Notes under the pieces: model-generated
The model's database searches: none
What the model saw: the letters and a program-made list of their open reading frames with translations, nothing else
Told to the model about the DNA's origin: nothing
Shown here: positions 43,959 through 54,782 of the stretch, piece by piece
Numbering within the stretch: the first letter of the stretch is position 1
Layout: each line of letters opens with the position of its first letter
NCBI GenBank assembly: GCA_028673005.1
Contig: CM054116.1
Location: 19,725,840 to 19,789,839, forward strand
Source: Tanypteryx hageni
Lineage: Eukaryota > Arthropoda > Insecta > Odonata > Petaluridae
Direction of reading: 5' to 3'
DNA: 64,000 nt
Program-made: the position numbers and the translations under genes

Positions 43959-46713
43959 CAGTGGCGGCTCGTGGTTAGGCACTGCGGAACTGCAGCACCC
44001 CCTATATCCACTTGATATTATCGATAACATTTAATATAATGAGTCCTTTTTTCTTTAATTCTTTCTTTATTTTTGTAGTACAATATATATTCCTTAAGCT
44101 TAATGTCAGTACTTCAGTAGCCATCCCCCAGTTTATGAAAAAGATACAAAAATCTTTGTATGGAACTGTGCGCTTCACAGTGCCAGCGACGTGGTGTTTG
44201 AGTGTTGTGCGTATGCGCACATAGGAGGGGGGTGGGGAGGAAGGCGGGACTGCCAGGAAGAGAGAGCACTGTTGCTCTCGCAGTGCCGGCTCTGGCGTGA
44301 TGGTGGAAGGAAGTTTTTTTTACTTAGCGTGTGTTGTGCTTAAAAACCGTGTACCATATTCTTGAATGTGATAAAGTGTAGAATGTACATGTAGTGTAGA
44401 AGTGTAGCTATTCTATTTGATTCATTTTTTCGGTTCTTTTATTTAACAGAAAACTTTAACCATGGCCTTGCATCCCCAAGAAATAAGTTCTGTGACTGTA
44501 AGTGATCTTCAACAGCTTAAGTTTTCACAGCTATCTCTCCATGAGAAAGTTACAGTTAAGAAAATAGGTCGTTCAACACCTGATATTCTAATATCTCAGC
44601 CAGGCAAAAGCAACAACAAGAAATATATTCGTAGCTTTAATTCTGAATGGTACCAACGGAAAAGTTGGCTTTGCGGCTGTGAAGTAAAAAATGCACTGTT
44701 TTGCTTCCCGTGTTTGCTGTTTGGAGGTGATGTACCGTGGAGAAAAGATGGTTTTAGAAATATAAACAAAATAAAAGAAAAAACTGAAAAGCATGAGAAG
44801 TCAAAGAAGCACGTTGATAATGTTGTTTCACTGTCACTTTTAGGAACCGTAAGTATTAAGGAGAAACTTAGTGAGGCATACAGACTTTCAATCAATGAGC
44901 ATAATATAAAAGTTAAAAAGAACCGTGAAATTTTGTCCAAAATAATAGACTGCATTTACTTTTGTGGAAACTTTGAAACTCCCTTACGTGGACATGATGA
45001 AAAAGACGATTCTGGTAAATCCAGGAGTATTTAGAGGATTAGTAAATTTTGCATCTAAATTAGATTCAGATTTGAAGAATCACTTAGAAACCAGTGCAGT
45101 CTTCAAAGGTGTTTCTAAGACCATTCAGAATGAGATACTTGACTGCCTGCTACAAATATACCATGAGGAGATAAGGACGGAAATTAGAAAAGCTTCCTTT
45201 GTTGCTGTCATGGCTGATGACACAACAGATGTTTCGGAACACACTCAAATGGACATTGTTCTACGGTACGTATTGAATGAAGACATATTTGAGCGTTTTT
45301 GGGGATTCTTTATTCCAGAAAATCAAACTGCAGATGGCATATCAAAACGTATTTTAGAACAATTGGACATAATCCTTCAAGGAAATGGACAAAAACTGAT
45401 AGCTCAGACATTTGATGGTGCAAATGTCATGAAAGGCAAAAAAGCAGGAGTTCAAGCAAAAATAAAACTAGTTTATAGTAATGCACATTTCATTCACTGT
45501 TATGCACATCAACTTAATTTAATAATGAGAAATGCAGCAAGTATTACACGAAACGCAAGAATATTTTTCTCTAACATTCTGTCTATTCCAACATTCTTCT
45601 CAAGATCACCACAACGTGTGTCCATTCTCAAGAAACATATGGACGTCAGCATTCCACGTCCATCCTCTACAAGGTGGAATTTCAACATACGGACCATAAA
45701 CAGAGTTCATGAAAATTTGCAACCTTTAAAAAACTGCCTTACTGAAATTCAGTCAACATCAAATGCAGATCAAACCATTGCAGAAGCAACAGGAATTTTA
45801 AAATACCTGAATGATGATAATTTCAAGTTTTGGTTAGAGCTTTTTCATCAGATTATGCCTCATGTTGAAATAATTTACAACCAAATGCAATCTCGAGAAA
45901 TTAGTGTGTTTAAAGTTAATGAATATATAACAAATTTCAAAACTGCTATTTTAGAATTGAGAAACTCAAAGTACTGTGAGAATCCTTCAAAGACACTCAT
46001 GGCAGAAGCTAAGGAAGTGTGTGACTATATATGTGTTGATATAATGGACAGATATTCTTCCACTAAACACTTAGTAGCTGCTAAATTGTTCAACAAGAAA
46101 TGCTTCACTAGATTTAAGAATGACCACTGAAGCTTATCCCATGATTGACAAAGAAAAGATTGAAACTGAACTAAAAATTTCTATTGTAGGACTGATATTC
46201 ATGAATATTGCAAATTAATTGAGCTGCTGAAATTTATCTTGGAAAATAATCTAGATGATGTTTTTAGTGAAATTACGAAACTGATAAAAATCCTCTTGAC
46301 AATTCCCATGACTACATCAGAGGCAGAGCGCTGCTTTTCAACATTGAAAAGAATAAAAACTTTTTTAAGAAGCACTATGAATTCGGAAAGACTAAATGCG
46401 CTTGCAGTACTTTCAATGGAGAAAAATTTCCTCAATTGTCATTCAGAGATCAAGGAGAAAATTATTGAACTTTTTGCGCAAATTAAAACAAGTAGAATGG
46501 ATTTCATTTTTAAATGAATAGATCAAGCTTGAACTGTAACAATTTAAGTTAAAGTAAGTAAAAAATGTTTGGTTTTTTTTGTTAAGATTTTATCAAGTTC
46601 CTGAATAAATTTTCTTTTTATACATGTTTTTTTCCTTTTACACAATTTTAAAACAAAGGCTAAAAATTTTCTGGAGCAGCCCCCCCACTAATTTTAGCTA
46701 CGAGCCGCCACTG
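43959..46713 (+). mobile_element. hAT transposon (ZMYM1-like), 2.75 kb, nested insertion
   Basis: Ends CAGTGGCGGCTCGT and ACGAGCCGCCACTG form a 14-bp perfect terminal inverted repeat. GTTGGTTC flanks both sides (43951-43958 and 46714-46721), a perfect 8-bp hAT target duplication. The insertion lies within the coding region of the KIAA1586-like hAT, which proves relative age: the host hAT was there first. This is one of the best-preserved elements of the window. Confidence 0.95.
44462..46517 (+). pseudogene. ZMYM1-like hAT transposase, nearly full length, two frameshifts
   Basis: ATG at 44462 sits in a good Kozak context (AACCATGG). Residues 55-100 hold the TTF-type finger (WYQRKSWLCGCEVKNALFCFPCLLFGG...H..SKKH), followed by PLRGHDEKDD. 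After a frameshift near 45016 come the DUF4371 region and the catalytic core: VMADDTTDVSEHTQM (first Asp), TFDGANVMKGKKAGVQAKI (second Asp), FIHCYAHQLNLI, PSSTRWNF. After a second frame break near 46125 the C-terminal block TTSEAERCFSTLKRIKTFLR supplies the catalytic Glu, ending at 46515-46517. Total length is close to that of active relatives. Only the two small frame breaks prevent a complete reading. Confidence 0.9.
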
Positions 46714-48109
46714 GTTGGTTCTGTGTACATAAAAGTTGTCCTCATGGGATTAAAGAGGATGTTTCTTGATTTAATTTCTTTGAACGACCAATGCGCAGAT
46801 ACAATTACAAACGAACTCTTGAAATGCCTTGACTCGTATGGTATGACTGAAGTATATTTTCAGAAGACTCTTGTCTGCTTTGCATCCGATGGCACGAGTG
46901 TGCTGGGCAAAACATCAGTGTGGGTAGGCAACTACAAGATAAACTGAAACAATCAGGTATAATAATCTGGCGTTGTTTGAACCACCGGTTAGAATTAGCT
47001 GCTAATGATATCATTGAGGACATGAAAGCTATTAATCATTTTAAAAGTTTCATTGATACAATATATGCCCTTTACAATCAATCTCCAAAAATTCGAACGA
47101 ATTGAAGACAATAGCTTCCTGCTTAAGTCTCCAGTTGAGAAAAATTGGGCGAGTCTGGGAGATTCGATGGATTTCAAGCAGCTTTCGAACAGTTAAATCA
47201 GTTTAGACTGGATATCCCGTTATTTCGTCATTTTAAAGCTGCTGCTAATGATACCGGGAGAACAAGTAACGAACGAAAGAGGTTCACGGGTCTATCCCAG
47301 CGCATTGAGACTGTCAAATTCCTGAAGGACCTAAGCCTAATGTGTAATGTTCTGGAAGAATTGGCAAATCTATCTTCACAAATGCATGAGCGGTTCAGCA
47401 CAATAAACAGAGCCGATAAGCTGATACGACGAACGATTCGGATTACTGCAACTTTAAAAAACAAACTTGGAGAGAAGGAAAGAGTTGCGTCCGACAATAT
47501 GAGTTACCAAGGAATCGGCTTGACACAACAAATGAATCGTCAGTATACATCGATTGCAGTTTATAACAAGCATTGTAGTTAACCTGGAATCGCGTTGCTT
47601 TGCTACAACTCCATCACATCGAAAGTCAGGAGATTATGGCACTGAATTAGAAAAATACCAAGAGATGATAAAAGATTTTGAGGTTCTGAATCCAGAAACA
47701 TGGCCGGAAAATATAGATTGTGAAACGGAAAGGGACGTTCGATATGGGGAAGAAAGAATTAAAAATATTTGCATGCGCTTCCGCCTCGAGAACAGCCGTT
47801 CGATATTGAACAGTTTTCGAGATTTTCTCGACGGAGGAGGGCGAAATATTCCACAACATTTCGCTCAACCGACAAATGCAATGAAAACGATACCATGTAG
47901 TTCCAGCGAATGCGAAAGAAGGTTTAGTGCGATGAACCTCATCATATCCAAACTTCTATCGAAACTTTTGCTGACAAACGCATCATCGCTCATGTCCATT
48001 CAAATAAATTGACCTCCACATGTATCGTGGAATGCAGTTCCGTACGTAAAATCATGGTTGGTGCACCATCGTTCTGCCGAAGACAAGAAGTCGCGACACT
48101 TAAAAAATG

Positions 48110-48830
48110 ATGTCACTTCTAATAGAGAAAAAAAGAACTTTGGAAATTATTTTAAGAATTTTAAATACAATCATTTAAGATAATAAAGCTATAATTTTTT
48201 ATTATTCAATGGTGTATATTTTCCTTGTAATAATTTTCCGAACCTGCGTCACGCTCAAAGGTGTTTTTATTGGCTGGCTAGCAAGCCTATCAGAGTTCGG
48301 AACATCGTTGTAAATATTAGTGGTTATTGTCCATTAAAGTAAGCAAATCTTTGCTCAAGTTAAAGAGCAAGATTCAAGGAAAGATGTGCTTTTTTTTAAT
48401 TAAAAGAGCAACTAAGTTAAGAAGACATGTGAACGTAAGCTCAGTGTACTTATAATATATTTCCTTGTTAAAAAACGGAGATTTTTAAAAATCAACTAAG
48501 CAAAACGAAATAAAAATTTACTTGCAATCTTTGATATTTAATATTGTATATAGATAATTATTTATATAATAGATAGATTGTTATAAAGCAGTTAGGTATT
48601 TAAGATTTTGTGGTTATAAAGTAGTAATGCCTTAGTTATTTTGCGTCATTTTGACGGATCTTAAAGTATACATAAAAATTTAAGCGCCCTGGTACTTTTC
48701 TTCTTAGGACTACACCCCTGATAAAGAGCTTAATAGATTACACGCCATTAGGCAGAAAATTCTTTTTATTAATGCAGACATTCTTTTTTAAAAAACTGCA
48801 AGGAACACAAAATCTTTCCGAATTTTATAA
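48110..48830. other. AT-rich DNA, possible hAT end near 48715
   Basis: No gene is visible. Near 48690-48722, CGCCCTGGTACTTTTC and GGACTACACCCCTG have the look of a hAT right terminus and may be the 3' end of the KIAA1586-like element, but a matching left end was not found. Confidence 0.35.
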
Positions 48831-48834
48831 AAAT

Positions 48835-50036
48835 ACGGGGTCCTTCACATAATCCTATATCAACGAAAGCCATACAAATTGCACGCCAAGCATGGCTAAA
48901 ATTAGAAATCAAGTCAAAGTATGCAAAACGCAGCACACTCGAGTTACAGGCTTATAATTTACACCTTCAAATTACCAAAGGTTTGGACCGCATGAATTAC
49001 CAAACCTTTGACAGTTATTTTCAAAACATGACCACTGTCATTCAACATAAATTCGAAAACAAACTTCGAAGAATCCATCGGAAATTAGGAGCACTCCGAG
49101 GGCTCCAAAAAACTAAACCACCACAAGGGAAAAGTTCTGTTATTAACTTATCAAAGACCACTTTTAAACCGGAAGAGATGAACCTGCTAGACAAAGGACT
49201 GAAACACTGTCTACCATACAAAACACCTACCATTAAAGACATAATCGTGGAAATAGAGACAGGGCTAAAGTACAAGGACAACACCACAAAACAATATGTT
49301 AGAAATGGCTGCAAAATTGAAATAGAACGGTACCTAAACAATAAAATCTGAGTCGGTCTATCAACCTTAAAACTGAATATAAAATCATCAACGAACTTAG
49401 GAAAAAGGATTGCGTTTTTCTTAAATCTGACAAGGGTAATACAACCGTCATTTTAGACAATAACGACTACATTACGAGAACGGAAAACACAATTAAGACC
49501 GGTCCTTATATAGAAGTTGCCAAAGATCCCATTAATAAACTATGTACACAGTTAAAAGACATGATTAAAAGGTGAAAAAATACAATTAATGGAAAACTAG
49601 CTTTTTCACTAAAGATAGAAAACCCAATCTTACCACGATTATACTGTCTAATCAAAATACACAAGCCCGGGGAAAAATGAGACCTATTATCGCAGCAATA
49701 AACTCCCCTACATATAAATTAGCCAAATGGCTCACCCAAGAACTTAAAACCCTAGGGATCGAAGAAACTCATGGCATTAAAAAGACGTATAACCTTATAG
49801 AAAAATTGAAAAACGTAGAAATCGACTGAATTTTTAGTATCTTTTGACGTAGAACAATTGTTTCCAAGTGTGCCTATTGAATGCGTTCTCGAAAATCTTG
49901 AGGACTGGTCTAGAAATAAGGATGTTGAGGATACAAAAATACAGGACATTTTATTATTGACAAAATTATGTATGGATCAAAATTATTTTGTTTTTAACCA
50001 CAAATTTTATAAACAGACAAATATATTGAATTTTTA
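48835..50036 (+). pseudogene. Penelope-like element reverse transcriptase, 5' part
   Basis: Reading across several frame breaks: QIARQAWLKLEIKSKYAKRS, then KLRRIHRKLGALRGLQ, SSVINLSKTTFKPEEMNLLDKGLKHCLP, KKDCVFLKSDKGNTTVILDNNDY, LYCLIKIHKPG, RPIIAAINSPTYKLAKWL, and VSFDVEQLFPSVPIE (RT motif A with its Asp), ending CMDQNYFVFNHKFYKQT. These are family-typical blocks of Penelope-like reverse transcriptases (N-terminal INLS/L..GL block, DKGN, IKIHKP, FDV). The YxDD motif and the GIY-YIG endonuclease are missing because the fragment stops at about 50036. PLEs carry hammerhead motifs in their terminal repeats, which links this fragment to the motifs elsewhere in the window. Confidence 0.88.
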
Positions 50037-50168
50037 GCACGAACATATTTAAAACTTATCATCATAAATACTCTTTCACTGAATAAGACAATTTATTTAG
50101 CAAAAATTATTTCAATTGATACTTAAAACTGTCATGATTATTATTGATACTCTTAATATTTACAAGTA

Positions 50169-50883
50169 CAGTGAAACTCCGTTATAACGCGGGTTTCGGG
50201 AGACAGAGTGAATACCCGCGTTATTTCGGGAAATTTCCTAAAAAATAATTTTTTTAAAACGTGAAAGTACATATATGCTCCCTCCCCTATACGTGTTCAC
50301 TTCGTGCACTTAATGCAAAGAACGCATAATAATCGTAATTTGTCTTCTTCTTTAATCCAACCACGAATTGTTTCTTCAGGAACGCCAAACTCCTGGAATA
50401 AACTAGCTTTCGAATAATCGCGTTTCACTCTGTCGATTTTGTTCATCTTTTCTTTTATTGTATACGTTTTCCTTTTGGCGGACATAATTAGTATAACCCT
50501 AAAATCGAAAAAAGTGAATATAGCTGTATAAGTAAGCGAGAGAAACAGTTGAAACCACACATTCCGCAGAAAGCCTTGTGAAACGTGTATTTAATTACCT
50601 TAGCCTGGGCGCGGTATTTACAACACTGGAGGGTTTTTCTCGAGCCCACACGAGATGCCGGTCAAAGACTGATTTTATTGAATAATACGATTTTGAGACG
50701 ATGTAGAGAAGCATCGGTATCTCCTTAGCAAATCACGTGCAAGGTCATAGGGATTACGTCATAAATCGCCGTAAAATTTGAAACAAAGTTGTTTATGGAG
50801 AAAATAAATGGAATAATTTTGGGGGACCCGCGGTATATCCGAATCCGCGGCATTGTGAGGCGCGTTATAACGGAGTTTTACTG
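50169..50883 (-). mobile_element. Tigger/pogo-like element, 715 bp, deletion derivative
   Basis: Ends are CAGTGAAACTCCGTTATAAC and the complement of CAGTAAAACTCCGTTATAAC. The TA dinucleotides at 50167-50168 and 50884-50885 are the target duplication of this superfamily. A second inverted CCGCGG/CCCGCG block lies sub-terminally. Only the N-terminal DNA-binding part of the transposase is left, on the minus strand. Confidence 0.92.
50297..50560 (-). pseudogene. Tigger transposase N-terminal DNA-binding domain (truncated)
   Basis: From the internal methionine (about residue 27), MSAKRKTYTIKEKMNKIDRV, then SKASLFQEFGVPEETIRGWI, matches the Psq/CENP-B-type helix-turn-helix that begins Tigger and pogo transposases. 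The first 26 residues are probably not translated. The second HTH and the DDE domain are deleted, so the product could at most bind DNA. Confidence 0.8.
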
Positions 50884-50889
50884 TAATTT

Positions 50890-51300
50890 AGTATATAATC
50901 GGATTCCCATTTCGTGAGGCCCCAATTTAGCAGTCTTTGTTCTTACAATACTATAATGTAGCTGATTTTTTGTCCTTGTTAGGTGATCATGATGATCAGA
51001 ATTAACAGAAAAATCGTTTAAATTAGTTTTTACTAATAGTATTATGTACAAAATATAAATTCATGGTAAGGGAAGCAAATTCAAACCATTAAAAATTGGC
51101 CTGGATGGTGAATTTTGTTATCCACAGCAGTAAATAGCAATTTTGTTTACCCTTAACTTTTCTCTGTGGAAAGTGATAAAATATTTTTCATTTTCAAAAT
51201 TATCCAGTTGAAAAATTATTCACAGGTGTAATTGCTGGTAGCTATTCTTTAGGAGGTTGCCCAGATTAACTCGTAAGTATTATTGCAACCATATTCATTG
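50890..51300. other. AT-rich DNA, no gene recognised
   Basis: Nothing recognisable between the Tigger element and the next satellite monomer. Confidence 0.5.
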
Positions 51301-51309
51301 CCCGACTAT

Positions 51310-51935
51310 AAAAAACGAAAATCTTGAAATAGTGCAACAATGCGGCCTCTAAAAATTCGCTATTGTTTCAAAAAAAATTCAAGGTTTATGTATTTTTGCA
51401 TTTGGTAATTTTGTTAATAAGTAGAATTCGTAAAAAAACGAAATAGGAATCATACAAATTTTCATATGTTATTTGTTTGGCAGTTAAAAATTCTTAAAGT
51501 TTAAATAAATAGATACCTGTTTAGACATTGCGGGATGAGCTAGGAAGCTGAAATTTTCAAGTTATGTACAGAGTAGTGCATTTGCACAAATAAATTTTGA
51601 ATCTCTCCATAAACATATTGCGGCGTCCGTTAAAAATGTTCAAAATTTAAACAATTGGAAAAATATTATTTCACTTCTAGAGGTACTACAACTTTAAAAT
51701 TTGGCAGAAATGTGTAGCATTTGTACCCCATAATGGAGAAAGTATAAAATTCTTAAAATTGCAAAGTTTTGGGATTGTTTTAATATATTATTTTTACATA
51801 AAGAAGAAACGAAAATCGCTCCGGAGGTGAAATATTTAGAATTAAAACAATTTGTGTAATGATGAAATATGCAAAATGAATGTTTTTTTATGTTGAGATG
51901 ATATGCTTCCAGAATGAAAGCACCAACTACTATAG
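51310..51935 (+). repeat. Isolated satellite monomer (780-bp family), diverged
   Basis: It follows the array consensus in order (GCGGCCTCTAAAAATTCGC, GATGAGCTAGGAAGCTGAAA, TGTGTAGCATTTGTACCCC, AAGCACCAACTACTA) but carries more substitutions than the units at 32955-35465. Single copies like this suggest transposition or old dispersal. Confidence 0.8.
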
Positions 51936-52261
51936 TATGTATACATGGCGTGGTGGTGGCAGCTAAAAATATAAGATATCTCTTAAACAATGCATTTTAT
52001 GGAAAAATATCTAAGACAAAGGTTGTAGAAAATTAAATTTCCTACGACTTTTATACCGATACATTTTTAAATTTATCAAATTTTAAAGCAAATATTTGAA
52101 AATAACGGATGTGACAAGAGTAAACACCCGCTTCCGGTAGACCGATTTTTACCAAAAACTAATCAAATATTTTTACCTTTATGAAAATGATAAATATAAA
52201 ATTTTGCGTTGATCTGTTAAATAATTTTTGAGTTAGAGCGCCCACAATAATCTATCCCATA

Positions 52262-52338
52262 CAGACAGACTGACAGACAGACACACAGACATCATCGCGA
52301 AACTAGTCGGAACGTGTTCAGGGAAACTTAAAACATGC
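52262..52338 (+). repeat. CAGA-core repeat motif
   Basis: CAGACAGACTGACAGACAG is followed by ACATCATCGCGAAACTAGTCGGAACGTG-type sequence (split here by a few bases) and GTTCAGGGAAACTTAAAAC. A similar core with a GTGAAAACAGTC..ACATGTTC tail occurs at 5735, 30875 and 32745, and a simpler one at 59362-59390. This layout recurs widely in arthropod repeats; the carrier element is not identified. Confidence 0.55.
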
Positions 52339-52339
52339 A

Positions 52340-53130
52340 TGCATTTCCGTTTTTTCTTTCGAGCCGCGGACCGTCCCCGACGGCCCGGGATTTTTTTCGG
52401 GCCTCCCAGATTTTTTTCCGGGATTCTAGGAATTTTTTTCCCGGGCGACGCACTCCGCGCTCTCCCCCGGGCTTGCTCTCTCGCCCCGCTCCCCGGAATT
52501 CGTATTTTTTCCAGGGATCCTCCGTTTTTTCCGCCGTTCCAGGCATTTTTTATTCGTGACTGCGGACCTTCGCCGACGACCCCGTATTTTTTCCGGGCCT
52601 CGTGGAGACATTTCCGGGGTTCCTCGATGTTTTTTTCCGAAGCGGCGCGCTCCCTTCCCGAACTTTTCGCCGGGTCCAGGCATTTTTTCCTGGCGACTCG
52701 GGACCTTCACCGACGACCGGGAATTTTGTTCGGTCCTCTCTCGGAGAAATTCTCGGGTCGCGGAATTTTTTTATCCGTGGCGACGCTCACGCCAGGTTTT
52801 CTCTCGATCCCGACGCTCCCCGGGACGCGATATTTTTTCCGACGTCCTCGATTTTTTCCCGATCCCTCATTGCGTTCGTTTCTTCCTGGGCTCCTCGGCA
52901 TTCCCCCCGGAATATCCTTCGTCTTCATTTTTTCCCGGCGAGCCGCTGGGTTTCGTTTCGACGTCGTCTTCGTCCTCTCGTTCTATCTTTCGGCGGGAGA
53001 CGAGAGAGTTAAAAAGCATTCTCTGTATGCGCGCGAGATTTCCGAGTCGCGCGCAGGAATTCTCGGAAATTTTCTCGATCGCCGTTCGCCTGCGGAATTT
53101 CGAACCGATGATGGACATGGTTCGCCGTAG
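52340..53130 (+). repeat. CpG-rich imperfect tandem repeat
   Basis: Blocks of GC-rich sequence alternate with T6-8 runs, as in CGGGATTTTTTTCGGGCC, CCAGATTTTTTTCCGGG and GAATTTTTTTCCCGGG. Larger units start near 52362, 52560 and 52697 with the pattern GCGGACC-TTC-CCGACGACC. CpG is abundant. Frames of 263 and 272 codons run through on the plus strand and others on the minus strand; they are explained by high GC content and repeat periodicity, not by a conserved protein. It could be a CpG island or the 5' region of an element. Confidence 0.7.
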
Positions 53131-53450
53131 GACCCCCCCCATCCACCAAAAAACCACGCCGAAAAATTTTTTTTCGACGAAATTCCCCCTCGGAGGCTCC
53201 TCTTCGGACGCCCAGACGCCCCCTCGAACGGACCAGCCCCACCGAATCAAGCCCCCGCCCACCCAAATCGCCCCGCGAGTTTTCGGAGGCCCGAAAAGAC
53301 CCGAAATCGGCCCCCGACACCCATCCCGCCCCCCCCCCCCACTTCGACGGCCCGCTCCTTGCCCCGCCGAATGAGCCCCTCCCCGCCCCCGTAGGTCCCA
53401 CCCTCCCCCCGCACGGACCCCGACAAGTCGGCGCCCGACCGTCTATACTG
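53130..53450 (+). repeat. GC-rich dispersed repeat, copy 1
   Basis: It is clearly homologous to 61836-62110: shared GAAAAATTTTTTTTCG, GGACGCCCAG, GAGTTTTCGGAGGCCC (CAGAGGCCC in the other copy) and CCCCGACACCCATCCC (CCGACCTCCATCCC). In the second locus this repeat directly follows the C-terminal end of a non-LTR retrotransposon, so it may be part of that element's 3' untranslated region. Confidence 0.7.
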
Positions 53451-53819
53451 CACCTCCGGTGGGCACTTTCTCTCTCTCCTTCCTCCTCCACTCCGCCGGT
53501 TTCCCGCGATTTCCGACCAACCACGCCGCCTTCCTCCACCGCCGCAAGGTGACCGCGGGCCCCCTCCCCCGCCGCGCCCTCACCATTCGCTCGATGCCTC
53601 CGTTCGCCGGGGGGCTCCCGCGCGGCGCCCGTCGCCGTCCTCCCCCGCCTCCCGTAGCCCGTAATGAGTGATAGAAACTGTACAAACGACAGTATTTACG
53701 CGAAATTCCAAGAAATGCGAACGGCAAGTAAAATTCTACGATGTAAATTAGAATCTACATTATTTTCCCCAGAGAACAGTACAAATCTCGCTCCGTTGTT
53801 ACAATTCTAAGATATTTTA

Positions 53820-53945
53820 ATGTCCGAGAGAAAATTACCCAGCACGATGGATTTCAGAATTCCCATGTAAATCAAACGGGAAGGAGAGTTCCTGGAATCG
53901 AACACGGGACTTTCAAAGTTCGCTACAAAAACTGTTGGTTAAAAA
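53820..53945 (-). mobile_element. tRNA-related SINE, copy 1
   Basis: On the minus strand CCCGTGTTCGATTCCAGGA is a good B box, followed by CCGTTTGATTTACATGGGAA and, at the end, TTAAAATATCTTAGAATTGT. The same series of segments occurs on the plus strand at 62335-62475. The A box region is degenerate. Confidence 0.65.
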
Positions 53946-54139
53946 GTTATAAGGGGGACATGCGAAACACATTTATAAAACAAGTAATATTTCGTAAATC
54001 ATAACGGCACGCATTTAATACAACATCGCGCGTTTAAATAGGACCATTATAGAGTACTCAGCTAAGTAGCTAAGAAGTTCTGGGCTAGGCGTCCAGTCCG
54101 ATTCCCAAGGCAACGAAGAAGTTTTTCATATTCGCGACG

Positions 54140-54290
54140 TCTTCCTTACGGTAACCATGCACCGCATCAACCTGTCCCTTCTCTAAACCATACCAACAGA
54201 TGCGGAAATAGAACAGCCAATCAGGACATCGAAACTCTCCCTCTCCCCCCTCGCAACCCGTTTCCATGGCAACCGTGTACTCGCGACCAG
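54140..54290. promoter_or_regulatory. Candidate promoter: RFX X-box plus CCAAT box
   Basis: GTTTCCATGGCAAC at 54260-54273 is a symmetrical, consensus-like X-box (binding site of RFX factors). A CCAAT box in CAGCCAATCAGG lies 40 bp away at 54217-54221. A weaker half-site GGTAACCATG lies at about 54150. X-box plus CCAAT is the arrangement of RFX/NF-Y promoters, for example of ciliary genes. The region is GC-rich and not shared with other repeats in the window. No convincing exon was found on either side, so this is inference from motifs alone. Confidence 0.35.
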
Positions 54291-54782
54291 AGCGAGATGC
54301 AACGAGATAGTGTAAAAAACCCCATGCCCGTTCCAATGTTTAAGACCAAGGATTATACACTTTTTGCTGCTACAGAGTACGACACCTGGGCATAACTACT
54401 CATGAAATTGCTCGTTCTCATTCGCCAACAGACGAAGCAAAATTCGGTTCTTCTGAAATAAATAAAGAAAATATAACAAGCGAATTTTTAAAACTCTTTT
54501 TATCTCGGCGAAATGGATGTTGACGCGAAGTCCACGTGAGGCGGCGTTGCCTGATTTCCCGACACGTTAAAAATATATTGTGCGAGTAAGTAAGGGGGGG
54601 GGGGGGGGCAACGTATTAAGACTCTTAAGATGTTGTGGATTCTTAGGGGGAGCCGCATTTAAAAGACGCAAACGCTTCGGCGGGCCGCATTAGGTTTCAA
54701 AAACTGAAGTGATTCGGGAGAATGCAAAAGATCCTATTAGTGTGAAATAAACAATTAATAATATATTTCAGACTTGTGAATT

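Larger units (their letters stand above)
43769..48080 (+). pseudogene. KIAA1586-like hAT transposase, split by a nested hAT
   Basis: The 5' part (43769-43958) reads NELDVGITLHSRYSVTEIIKHIASELKKKL and VIIDDSMTLG (first catalytic Asp). After the nested element it resumes at about 46722: LMGLKRMFLDLISLNDQCAD, VCFASDGTSVLGK (second Asp), IIIWRCLNHRLELAANDII, INHFKSFIDTIYALYNQSPK, TIASCLSLQLRKIGRVWEIRW, then FKAAANDTGR, and finally SSECERRFSAMNLI (catalytic Glu) with PPHVSWNAVPYVKSWL after a stop. This is the layout of the hAT lineage domesticated in vertebrates as KIAA1586. All three acidic positions are still readable, but multiple frameshifts and the insertion inactivate it. Left of 43769 the start is unclear. 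Confidence 0.85.

Noticed and set aside
52339..53374. Plus-strand frames of 263 and 272 codons as real genes
   Set aside because: Several frames on both strands are open at once in CpG-rich tandem repeat DNA; the predicted proteins are low-complexity (Phe, Pro, Arg, Ser) and follow the T-run periodicity.
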